Shown here: positions 26,166 to 33,957 of the stretch, piece after piece
Layout of the letters: each line of letters starts with the position of its first letter
Numbering within the stretch: position 1 is the first letter of the stretch
DNA from: VFKI01 sp964647825
GTDB lineage: Bacteria > Pseudomonadota > Gammaproteobacteria > DSM-16500
Length of the DNA stretch: 64,000 nucleotides
Assembly (NCBI GenBank): GCA_964647825.1
Contig: CAZYJL010000005.1
Span: 119,179-183,178, forward strand
Direction of reading: 5' to 3'
The notes under the pieces: model-generated
What the model saw: the letters and a program-made list of their open reading frames with translations, nothing else
Told to the model about the DNA's origin: nothing
The model's database searches: none
Made by a program: the position numbers and the translations under genes

Positions 26166-26453
26166 AGTTTTCGACCCTATTTTGACTCATCGAGAAAGGC
26201 CGATATTCTACCAGTAATTGTCAGAAACGCGAGGGTTCCGCTACTTAGTCATTGTCACCCATCCATGGAAAGTAGTTAGTAACACGTACAGAAGCAAAAA
26301 ATCCTAAATTTGATTACATCAAGGTGTACTACAATCGCAACTGTCGTGATTCCCAACTGGGTCATATGATCTCAGTCAGTTAAGAAGCAAAATAGCATCT
26401 TAGCTAAATCTCCGTTTTTACAGGGCAAGATCAAACTTAAGTCATTACAAACA
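26166..26453. other. Intergenic segment without recognisable gene
   Basis: This 288-bp stretch lies between the FmdB-type gene and the ybgC stop. I see no open frame of note, no tRNA-like fold and no match to the repeat families of this window. A TACAAT box is present near 26330, but without a properly spaced -35. Confidence 0.5.
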
Positions 26454-26885
26454 TTACTTCATAATATAATCCTCTAATAAAACATGTAACTCTTTAGGCA
26501 AAGAACATAATTTCATACCTGCTTGTACGCACGCTATTTTAATCTTTGCAAAACATAATGCCGTTGCTTGTTGTTGATGATGACGTAAACAATATATGAT
26601 TTGGGAAAAATCAATACTTGCACGACCGAGACGTGTTATTTGCGTTTCTACTTGCAACAACTCGCCAAGTCGCGCTGGACGCCTATAATCTAATTCGGCT
26701 GTCCGCACTGCAAACATCACGCCTTTCGCTTGTTGCCAAGCTAATCCCCAACCCACCTCTTCTGCCCACATCGAGCGTGCACGCTCAAAGAACTTCAGAT
26801 AATTCGCATGGTACACCACACCACCAAAATCTGTATCTTCAATCCAAACACGCAACGAAAACACCCCTGTTTTTTTATCTGACAT
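26454..26885 (-). CDS. ybgC: YbgC-type acyl-CoA thioesterase
   Basis: A 143-residue single-domain hotdog thioesterase of the tol-pal-associated YbgC family. The catalytic aspartate lies in EDTDFGGVVYHANYLKFFERAR near residues 16-37, together with the conserved tyrosine and histidine; DYRRPARLGE follows. In most relatives the gene opens the tol-pal operon, but no tolQ follows here. AGGA lies 8 bases before the ATG. Confidence 0.92.
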   Translation of the reverse strand: MSDKKTGVFSLRVWIEDTDFGGVVYHANYLKFFERARSMWAEEVGWGLAWQQAKGVMFAVRTAELDYRRPARLGELLQVETQITRLGRASIDFSQIIYCLRHHQQQATALCFAKIKIACVQAGMKLCSLPKELHVLLEDYIMK

Positions 26886-26910
26886 TATTTCTTCCTATTT
26901 TTCTATCGCC

Positions 26911-27027
26911 GTTGACAGTTGGTTATTTTTAATTATTTTACGAGAAAAATGGACATTTTCGAGAATCAAATCCAATCAAAAAGAGTGTATTTGATATAAA
27001 AATGATTAAAAATAACCAATTGTCAAC
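26911..27027. repeat. 117-bp element with 23-bp terminal inverted repeats
   Basis: Arms 26911-26933 and 27005-27027 are complementary at 22 of 23 positions, beginning GTTGACA and ending TGTCAAC. The interior is AT-rich and non-coding, with a smaller CGAGAAAA / TTTTCGAG inverted pair. It sits between the divergent ybgC and wrbA genes, so it may also act as an operator or a hairpin. No clear target duplication is seen. Confidence 0.6.
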
Positions 27028-27105
27028 AAAGCCTAATTAAAAATTACGAAAAAGACCAAACTTCCTATACACTTTCGCACAGACCGTTTTTTCTGGAGCA
27101 GGTGT

Positions 27106-27699
27106 ATGCCTTATATTTTAGTTCTCTATTACAGCCGTTATGGTGCAGTAAAACAAATGGCACAATATATTGCACGCGGCATTGAATCCTCAGGCCTTTG
27201 TGAGGCACGTTTACGCACCGTGCCGCCCGTTTCTCCCATCACAGAAGCAACAGCGCCCCCTGTGCCCGAAAGCGGCGCGCCCTATGCCACTTTAGATGAT
27301 TTAAGAGATGCCGCAGGCCTTGCACTTGGTAGCCCAACACGTTTTGGCAATATGGCAGCGCCTCTTAAATATTTTCTCGATACCAGCAGTAGTCTGTGGT
27401 TAAGTGGTGAACTCGTCAATAAACCCGCCACTGTTTTTACTGCAACCGCAAGCATGCACGGCGGTCAAGAGACAACGCTGCTCAGTATGATGCTACCGTT
27501 ATTGCATTTAGGCTTTATCATTCAAGGGATCCCCTATACCGAACCCGAATTAAATACCACCACCTCTGGTGGGACACCTTATGGCGCCTCCCGTTTTGTC
27601 GGGGCTGATGGGAAAAATGCGGTGAGCCGCGATGAAGAAAAGCTGTGTTTTGCGCAAGGTAAACGTTTAGCAAATGTTGCGTTGAAATTAATTGAGTAG
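27106..27699 (+). CDS. wrbA: NAD(P)H:quinone oxidoreductase WrbA
   Basis: A flavodoxin-like FMN protein that reduces quinones by two electrons. The 197-residue product has the N-terminal phosphate-binding loop in YYSRYGAVKQMA, the loop GSPTRFGNMAAPLKYFLD, and TASMHGGQETTLLSM, all family blocks. Length is normal. GGAG lies 9 bases before the ATG. It is monocistronic, divergent from ybgC, with a family B repeat downstream. Confidence 0.95.
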   Translation: MPYILVLYYSRYGAVKQMAQYIARGIESSGLCEARLRTVPPVSPITEATAPPVPESGAPYATLDDLRDAAGLALGSPTRFGNMAAPLKYFLDTSSSLWLSGELVNKPATVFTATASMHGGQETTLLSMMLPLLHLGFIIQGIPYTEPELNTTTSGGTPYGASRFVGADGKNAVSRDEEKLCFAQGKRLANVALKLIE

Positions 27700-27746
27700 C
27701 AGATTGATATAAAAGTAGCCTAATGACTCACATAGGTCTCACACCT

Positions 27747-27947
27747 AGGGCCACCTCATATCAAATGGTCTGAAATGGCACAGACTTTGTAAATAATTAG
27801 CACGGTTACTTTCCAATTAAGCTCATTATGTTGCATAAATACGCTGTCACCCCGCAACAAGTGCGGGGTGACAGATTGATGTGCGGTATGACAGCTTCTT
27901 TTGTTAAAAATAGTTCACAAAAAGATCATTTTATATGAGGTGGCCCT
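27747..27947. repeat. Family B repeat, best copy
   Basis: A 201-bp element bounded by AGGGCCACCTCATAT (27747) and its inverse ATATGAGGTGGCCCT (ending 27947). The interior holds a perfect 13-bp hairpin, CTGTCACCCCGCA/TGCGGGGTGACAG (27844-27874). The right boundary is 6 bases from the stop codon of the pseudopilin gene, so the element may also serve as its terminator. No coding capacity. Confidence 0.7.
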
Positions 27948-27953
27948 GTCGAT

Positions 27954-28541
27954 CTAACAACGCAACGGTTTACCTTTGCTATCTAAAATATCGCCACGCT
28001 TATTCTTCAACAATGTTCGCACTCTACCAATTTTATTGATCGATAATGCCCATTCAGGTTGCGCCGCATTTGGTAAACAATACCAAAAACTACCATTTTT
28101 AATAAAACTCATACCCGAAGTAGAAAAAGTTAATTGAATGATTTTGTCTGATTTCATTGAAAAAAAACGTTTATACAATGTTCCTCTTAAAAAAGCAGGT
28201 TGCGCTCGAAATACAAATCGCTGTTTCACTTGATGATGCACAAAAAGAATCAACTCTTGGTTCCACGACACAGCACAATGTTCACGATCTTCACTACCGC
28301 ATAAAATAACGCTATGCCGACCAGTCATTGCTTCAGTACGCGCATACGCAATCGCATGCTGTAATGTATAAAATATATTTTTAGCATAGACACGCTGCAA
28401 AAAAACTGTCAATGATGGTAATACCAAAGACGCCATCATAGAAACAATCAGTAAAACACACAGTATTTCTAACAACGTCACGCCCGGAAAAAATCGAGCG
28501 TGATAAGAATTTAAAAAATTTATTTTATTTTTAATAAGCAA
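27954..28541 (-). CDS. FimT/GspH-like type IV pseudopilin
   Basis: A 195-residue protein with a prepilin leader ending in FFPG followed by VTLLEILCVLLIVSMMASLV. This is the prepilin peptidase cleavage site (G, then a hydrophobic residue, with glutamate at +5) and the N-terminal helix. The region after the helix (YARTEAMTGRHSVILCGS) matches the FimT/GspH pattern, in which a conserved R-x-E-A segment precedes the beta domain. The start is TTG at 28541; no better start is seen. It follows lysS by 5 bases and stands apart from other pilus genes. Confidence 0.8.
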   Translation of the reverse strand: MLIKNKINFLNSYHARFFPGVTLLEILCVLLIVSMMASLVLPSLTVFLQRVYAKNIFYTLQHAIAYARTEAMTGRHSVILCGSEDREHCAVSWNQELILFVHHQVKQRFVFRAQPAFLRGTLYKRFFSMKSDKIIQLTFSTSGMSFIKNGSFWYCLPNAAQPEWALSINKIGRVRTLLKNKRGDILDSKGKPLRC

Positions 28542-28546
28542 CTACA

Positions 28547-30079
28547 TTAACCAGATGTTTTACTCACAGGACGCATATGCGGAAATAAAATAACATCACG
28601 AATCGAACCAACATTCGCAAACAACATCACTAACCGATCAATACCAATCCCTTCACCAGCCGTTGGCGGTAAACCATATTCTAATGCAGTAATATAATCT
28701 TCATCAAAAGGCATCGCTTCATCATCCCCTGCTTCTTTTGCTTTAGATTGTTCAACAAATCGTTTCGCTTGATCTTCTGCATCATTTAATTCAGAGAAAC
28801 CATTGGCAATTTCACGGCCGCCAATAAATAATTCAAAACGATCTGTCACAAAAGAATCAGCATCATGACAACGTGCTAATGGTGAAACTTCCGCTGGATA
28901 GGCAGTAATAAAAGTAGGTTGCAACAATTGATGCTCAACCGTCTTCTCAAAAATTTCTAACTGAATTTTGCCAATTCCCCAACTTTCTTGCAAAGAGATA
29001 TCTAATTTTTTGGCAATCGTTTGAATGGCTGTCAGAGAATACAAATGATCTTTTTCAATCGTCGGATTAAACGCAAGAATCGCTTCCACTAACGTAAAAC
29101 GCGCAAACGGTTTACTTAAATCAATACAGTGATCCTGCCATGTGATTTGACGTGAACCAATTAATTTATCCGCCAATAATACAAATAATTCTTCCGTTAA
29201 TTGCATTAAATCCTGATAATCTGCATACGCTTGATAAAATTCCAACATCGTAAATTCAGGATTATGACGTGTGGATAATCCTTCATTTCGAAAATTACGA
29301 TTTATCTCAAAAACGCGCTCAAAACCGCCGACGACTAAACGCTTCAAATATAATTCCGGCGCAATACGCAAATACAAAGGCATATCTAATGCATGATGAT
29401 GCGTCACAAATGGACGCGCCGCAGCGCCACCTGGCAACACTTGCATCATGGGTGTTTCGACTTCTAAAAAAGCACGCTCTTTTAAAAATTGACGAATCAG
29501 ATCAATCAATTGACCGCGCAATGCAAATACACGTCGCGTTTCCTCATTCATTAATAAATCTAAATACCGTTGCCGATACCGTGTTTCTTGGTCGTGTAAC
29601 CCGTGATATTTATCAGGCAATGGTCGTAACGATTTTGTTAACAAACAAATCGATTCCGCACGCACAGATAATTCACCCGTTCGCGTCCGAAATAACTTTC
29701 CTTCCACACCAACAATATCACCAATATCCCAATGCAAAAAAGCATTATATAAATCCGGAGAAATTGCATCTTGACGAATATAAATTTGAATTTTTCCACT
29801 CATGTCTTTTAAATGAATAAAACTCGCTTTCCCCATCAAGCGACGTGTCATCATTCGACCCGCTAATTTTACTTTTATAGGCGTGTCTTCAAACGCTGCT
29901 TCCGTTGTGTTTTCATAGCGTGTATGCAATGCCTGCGCTAAGACATCACGCTTAAAAGAATTTGGATACGCATTCCCTTGCTGTCGTAATGTCGCTAATT
30001 TTGCACGACGCAACGCAAGTAATTCGTTTAAATCTGTGATATCTGATAATTGATTCGATTGCTGCGGTAAGTCTGTCAT
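28547..30079 (-). CDS. lysS: Lysyl-tRNA synthetase, class II
   Basis: Charges tRNA-Lys. The 510-residue product has the OB-fold region (KIQIYIRQDA), motif 2 (FRNEGLSTRHNPEFT) and motif 3 (GEGIGIDRLVM). The ATG at 30079 follows the prfB stop after two bases (TGACTATG), so the two are translationally coupled, as in E. coli. An upstream in-frame TTG overlapping prfB is a less likely start. Confidence 0.97.
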   Translation of the reverse strand: MTDLPQQSNQLSDITDLNELLALRRAKLATLRQQGNAYPNSFKRDVLAQALHTRYENTTEAAFEDTPIKVKLAGRMMTRRLMGKASFIHLKDMSGKIQIYIRQDAISPDLYNAFLHWDIGDIVGVEGKLFRTRTGELSVRAESICLLTKSLRPLPDKYHGLHDQETRYRQRYLDLLMNEETRRVFALRGQLIDLIRQFLKERAFLEVETPMMQVLPGGAAARPFVTHHHALDMPLYLRIAPELYLKRLVVGGFERVFEINRNFRNEGLSTRHNPEFTMLEFYQAYADYQDLMQLTEELFVLLADKLIGSRQITWQDHCIDLSKPFARFTLVEAILAFNPTIEKDHLYSLTAIQTIAKKLDISLQESWGIGKIQLEIFEKTVEHQLLQPTFITAYPAEVSPLARCHDADSFVTDRFELFIGGREIANGFSELNDAEDQAKRFVEQSKAKEAGDDEAMPFDEDYITALEYGLPPTAGEGIGIDRLVMLFANVGSIRDVILFPHMRPVSKTSG

Positions 30080-30081
30080 AG

Positions 30082-31180
30082 TCAAAGTCCACTTAATAAA
30101 CTGGCTTCAATAAATTTGTCGAGATCGCCATCTAATACAGCTTGAGTATTAGCCATTTCCACACCGGTACGCAAATCTTTAATGCGCGACATATCCAACA
30201 CATAAGAACGAATTTGACTGCCCCAACTAATATCCATTTTTCCTGCTTCTAATTCTTGTTGTTTTTCTCGGCGTTTACGCATTTCAAGTTCATATAATTT
30301 TGCACGTAATTGTTTCATCGCCGATGCACGATTTTTATGCTGTGAACGATCAGATTGACATTGCACCACCGTATTCGTTGGAATATGCGTCATTCTGACC
30401 GCGGAATCTGTACGATTGACATGCTGCCCACCTGCACCACTCGCCCGATACGTATCAATTCTGATATCCGCCGGATTAATTTCTACTTCAATACTGTCAT
30501 CAATTTCTGGTGAAACAAATACAGAAGCAAATGATGTATGGCGCTTGTGATTCGAATCAAAAGGCGATTTTCTTACTAAACGATGCACACCTGTTTCCGT
30601 CCGCAACCAACCATACGCATACGGACCAGTAAATTTAATCGTTGCACTCTTAATACCAACCACTTCCCCTGCTGAGACTTCCATTAACTCGACTGTAAAT
30701 CCATGCCGTTCGCCCCAACGCAAATACATGCGTAATAGCATATTTGCCCAATCTTGTGCTTCTGTACCACCAGAACCTGACTGCACATCCATATAAGCGG
30801 CATTCTTATCGAGCTCGCCTGAAAACATCCGCTGAAACTCTAATTGCGCTAACCGTGCTGTTAATTTATCTAACTCACTAAGAATATAATCAACAGACGC
30901 TTCATCATTTTCTGCAACAGCTAATTCAAATAATTCTGCTGAATCTTTAATCCCTGTGGCTAAAGTCGCAACCGCCGAGGTCACTTCCACTAATTGCACA
31001 CGTTCACGCCCAAGCTGTTGCGCTTTCTCCGGATTATTCCAAATATCCGGCAACTCTAACTCGCGCTCCACTTCTTGCAAACGTTCACACTTGAGATCAA
31101 TGTCAAAGATACCTCCGAATTTCCGCAACCCGCTCATTTAAATCACGCAAACGCGCATGTATTGAGGTGACTTCAATCAC
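30082..31180 (-). CDS. prfB: Peptide chain release factor 2, programmed +1 frameshift
   Basis: Terminates translation at UGA and UAA. Reading begins at the GTG at 31180, after an AAGGAG site, and runs in one frame to CTT-TGA (stop at 31105-31103). It continues in the +1 frame from GAC at 31104 to the stop at 30082, giving about 365 residues as in E. coli. The second frame carries the SPF-like recognition motif (region RKSPFDSN is separate) and the catalytic SGAGGQHVNRTDSAVR with GGQ. The ATG at 31137 in the second frame is not the start. The gene is coupled to lysS. A mobile element lies 38 bases upstream of the start. Confidence 0.96.
31102..31117 (-). promoter_or_regulatory. RF2 autoregulatory frameshift site
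   Basis: On the minus strand: CGGAGG, a three-base TAT spacer and the slippery CTTTGAC. This equals the E. coli arrangement in which an internal Shine-Dalgarno sequence upstream of CTT TGA C drives the +1 shift when RF2 is scarce. The start frame encodes 25 residues before the TGA. Confidence 0.93.
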
Positions 31181-31218
31181 GGATTTTCTCCTTTATCATT
31201 TATCTATTTTGATAAATT

Positions 31219-31405
31219 GTAACAGATCAGGGAAGGTATCGTTTGACAACTTAGCGGTACATGAGTCGCCCATCGACTGCGATAAGTGATCGAAGCCATT
31301 CACATTCATATAATATGAAGTGTACTTTCATCAGTAAAATGCATCTTGCTGTTTACCAATTGCGGTCAGCCAAGTCGTCAAACGATACCTTCCCTGATCT
31401 GTTAC
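31219..31405. mobile_element. Palindrome-bounded MITE-like element, copy 4
   Basis: A 187-bp element with 38-base arms (31219-31256 and 31368-31405; 35 of 38 complementary), starting GTAACAG and ending CTGTTAC. It is flanked by a perfect 8-bp direct repeat, GATAAATT (31211-31218 and 31406-31413), which is direct evidence of insertion. The internal hairpin at 31301-31322 has TTCATA/TATGAA with outer CAC/GTG. It lies between prfC and prfB, inside the upstream region of prfB. Confidence 0.9.
31310..31338 (-). promoter_or_regulatory. Possible promoter for prfB inside repeat copy 4
   Basis: On the minus strand TTTACT (31333-31338) and TATTAT (31310-31315) are 17 bases apart, pointing at prfB. The -10 box overlaps the internal hairpin. 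The other copies do not conserve both boxes, so this is a weak call. Confidence 0.25.
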
Positions 31406-31427
31406 GATAAATTTAAATGTATTACTT

Positions 31428-33020
31428 TTAATGCTCTCGTGTTGTGCGGAATTCAATATCAGGCCATCTTTCCATAGTTAAATTCAAGTTCACACGCGAC
31501 GGCGCAAGATAAGCTAAATGATCACTGCCATCCAAGGCGAGGTACTCTTCTGCCTTTTGGCGAAATTCTGCTAATTTTTTGCTATTTTCTGAATATACCC
31601 AACGCGCCGTGACAACAGAAATATCTTCATAAATACAATCAACGTTATATTCATTTTTTAAACGCCATGCAACGACATCAAATTGCAACAATCCGACAGC
31701 GCCTAAAATTAAATGATTACGCGCCAACGGTTTAAATAATTGCGTAGCACCTTCTTCGCATAATTGCTGCAATCCTTTCTGTAACGCTTTTAATTTTAAT
31801 GGATCCGCTAAACGAACCAAACGAAATAACTCTGGAGCGAAATAAGGTATCCCCGTAAACTCTAAATTTTCACCTTCAGTAAATGATTCACCAATTTGAA
31901 TTGTGCCGTGATTATACAATCCAATAATGTCACCTGGTGACGCTGAAGCCACTTGCTCACGATCAGATGCCATAAATGTGAGCGCTTTTGCAATTTTCAC
32001 TTCGCGCTTTTGTTTCACTTGAAATAACTTCATGCCTTGACGATACTGCCCTGAACACACACGCATAAAAGCAATTCGATCACGATGCGCTGGATCCATA
32101 TTCGCTTGAATCTTAAAAACAAAACCTGAAAATTTTTTTTCATCCGCTTGTACAGTACGCGTTACCGTCTCACGCGATTGCGGTGCAGGGGCATACTCCG
32201 CAAACGCATTTAATAATTCACGCACACCAAAATTATTTATTGCGGAACCAAAAAATACCGGTGTTAACTTACCTTGCAAAAAAGCTGTACGATCAAAGGT
32301 ATGACTCGCGCCTCTGACTAATTCGACATTTAATTTTAATTCTTCTAATAAATAATCAGGAATGCCTGCATCTAATGCATTTTCAATGCCTTGAATCGTG
32401 CGACCCACTTGTTGAATCGAATTTTTTTGCGGCTCATATAAATAAATACGATCTTCTGCAAAATGATACACGCCACGAAAATCACGCCCCATGCCTAAAG
32501 GCCAAGTTATCGGCGCACATCGAATTTTTAAAATCGTTTCAATTTCATCCAACAATTCAATTGGGTCGCGCGTATCACGATCTAATTTATTAATAAAAGT
32601 AATAATCGGCGTATGACGCAAACGGCACACTTCTAATAAACGAATAGTACGTTCTTCTACACCTTTTGCAGCATCAATTACCATTAATGCTGAATCGACT
32701 GCCGTTAACGTACGATAAGTATCTTCCGAAAAATCTGCATGCCCAGGTGTATCTAACAAGTTCATCACACAATCGCCATACGGAAATTGCATGACCGATG
32801 TGGTGACCGAAATACCACGCTGCTTTTCTAACTCCATCCAATCTGAGGTTGCATGACGTGACGCTTTACGACCTTTAATTGTGCCGGCCATTTGAATCGC
32901 ACCACCAAACAGCAACAACTTTTCAGTAAGCGTCGTTTTACCTGCATCAGGATGTGAAATAATTGCGAACGTCCGACGTCTCGCAATCTCTTTAGAAAAA
33001 TCTACAGCATCTGTTGTCAT
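31428..33020 (-). CDS. prfC: Peptide chain release factor 3
   Basis: GTPase that recycles RF1/RF2 from the ribosome. The 530-residue product has G1 SHPDAGKTT, the RF3 block GTIKGRKASRHATSDWM, G3 DTPGHADF and G4 NKLD. It is of normal length. It follows rimI after 17 bases and so ends the long ribosomal gene run on this strand. Confidence 0.97.
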   Translation of the reverse strand: MTTDAVDFSKEIARRRTFAIISHPDAGKTTLTEKLLLFGGAIQMAGTIKGRKASRHATSDWMELEKQRGISVTTSVMQFPYGDCVMNLLDTPGHADFSEDTYRTLTAVDSALMVIDAAKGVEERTIRLLEVCRLRHTPIITFINKLDRDTRDPIELLDEIETILKIRCAPITWPLGMGRDFRGVYHFAEDRIYLYEPQKNSIQQVGRTIQGIENALDAGIPDYLLEELKLNVELVRGASHTFDRTAFLQGKLTPVFFGSAINNFGVRELLNAFAEYAPAPQSRETVTRTVQADEKKFSGFVFKIQANMDPAHRDRIAFMRVCSGQYRQGMKLFQVKQKREVKIAKALTFMASDREQVASASPGDIIGLYNHGTIQIGESFTEGENLEFTGIPYFAPELFRLVRLADPLKLKALQKGLQQLCEEGATQLFKPLARNHLILGAVGLLQFDVVAWRLKNEYNVDCIYEDISVVTARWVYSENSKKLAEFRQKAEEYLALDGSDHLAYLAPSRVNLNLTMERWPDIEFRTTREH

Positions 33021-33037
33021 ATTTTTTCTAGTGAATT

Positions 33038-33517
33038 TTATTTTAGTAAATTGGTAGCAAAAGAAGAAGAATCCAAAAAATTAAGCGAAATTGCATAAAT
33101 AATTGCATCTTCCCTGCCATCTTGATGAGGATAATAATTTTTTCGCAGACTAACTTCAGAAAAACCTATTTTTTCATAAAGAGAAATTGCTTTTTGATTA
33201 GAGCGTCTTACTTCTAACCACACTATTTGTGCAGATTTTTTTATTGCATAAGATAAAGCATGCTGCAATAAACGAGTGCCAATTCCTTTGTTTTGATGTT
33301 CTGCAGCAACACCAAAATTCAAAATGTGACCTTCTTCAGGTAAACTAAGTGACAGAATAATAAATCCTGTCACTTGTTTATTGTATTCAGTCACAAATCC
33401 AATCGCACCAGATTTCAAACACTGTTTAAAAGTTGCTTCTGTCCAAGGACTATGCTGAACTATCTGTTCAATTTCACACAGCCGTGCTAAATCACGTTCT
33501 TCTAGAAGACGCAGCAC
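33038..33517 (-). CDS. rimI: GNAT N-acetyltransferase, probably RimI
   Basis: A 159-residue acetyltransferase. The acetyl-CoA loop is seen as QNKGIGTRLL (the Q/RxxGxG/A motif), preceded by ILNFGVAAEHQ and followed by WLEVRRSNQKAISLYEKIGF, which match RimI, the acetylase of the S18 alanine N-terminus. It starts 20 bases after the rplQ stop, an unusual place for it, and probably shares the ribosomal transcript. Confidence 0.88.
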   Translation of the reverse strand: MLRLLEERDLARLCEIEQIVQHSPWTEATFKQCLKSGAIGFVTEYNKQVTGFIILSLSLPEEGHILNFGVAAEHQNKGIGTRLLQHALSYAIKKSAQIVWLEVRRSNQKAISLYEKIGFSEVSLRKNYYPHQDGREDAIIYAISLNFLDSSSFATNLLK

Positions 33518-33537
33518 AGGGAAACATCCTTGAATGA

Positions 33538-33927
33538 CTAGGCAGCTTCCACCTTTCCAGTATTCTCTTCATGGCGTTCAACTAATTCAACAATCGCCAT
33601 TGGTGCCGCATCCCCTCTGCGATACCCACATTTTAATACACGCAGGTAACCACCAGGACGCTTTGCAAAACGTGGGCCTAAGTCATTAAACAACTTCTGC
33701 ACAATTTCACGATCACGCAAACGAGAAAACGCTAAACGTCGATGATGCACCGAATCCGATTTTCCAAGTGTAATAATCGGCTCAGCATACATTCTCAACT
33801 CTTTCGCTTTAGCAAGCGTTGTTTTAATCAACTCATGCCGCAAAAGAGAAACCGTCATGTTTTTAAACATGGCTTTGCGGTGAGCACTGGTACGGCTAAA
33901 ATATCTGCCACTTTTACGATGTCGCAT
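33538..33927 (-). CDS. rplQ: 50S ribosomal protein L17
   Basis: A 129-residue L17, last gene of the alpha operon. It begins MRHRKSGRYFSRTSAHRKAM and contains the GGYLRVLKCGYRRGDAAPMA block. It lies 30 bases after rpoA, the usual order. Confidence 0.97.
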   Translation of the reverse strand: MRHRKSGRYFSRTSAHRKAMFKNMTVSLLRHELIKTTLAKAKELRMYAEPIITLGKSDSVHHRRLAFSRLRDREIVQKLFNDLGPRFAKRPGGYLRVLKCGYRRGDAAPMAIVELVERHEENTGKVEAA

Positions 33928-33957
33928 GACAAAACCCTTCCTTTATCGTCTTTATTT

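Noticed and set aside
31093..31137. ATG at 31137 as prfB start
   Set aside because: It lies in the post-shift frame upstream of the slip site; the conserved RF2 N-terminus is encoded from the GTG at 31180 with a +1 shift.
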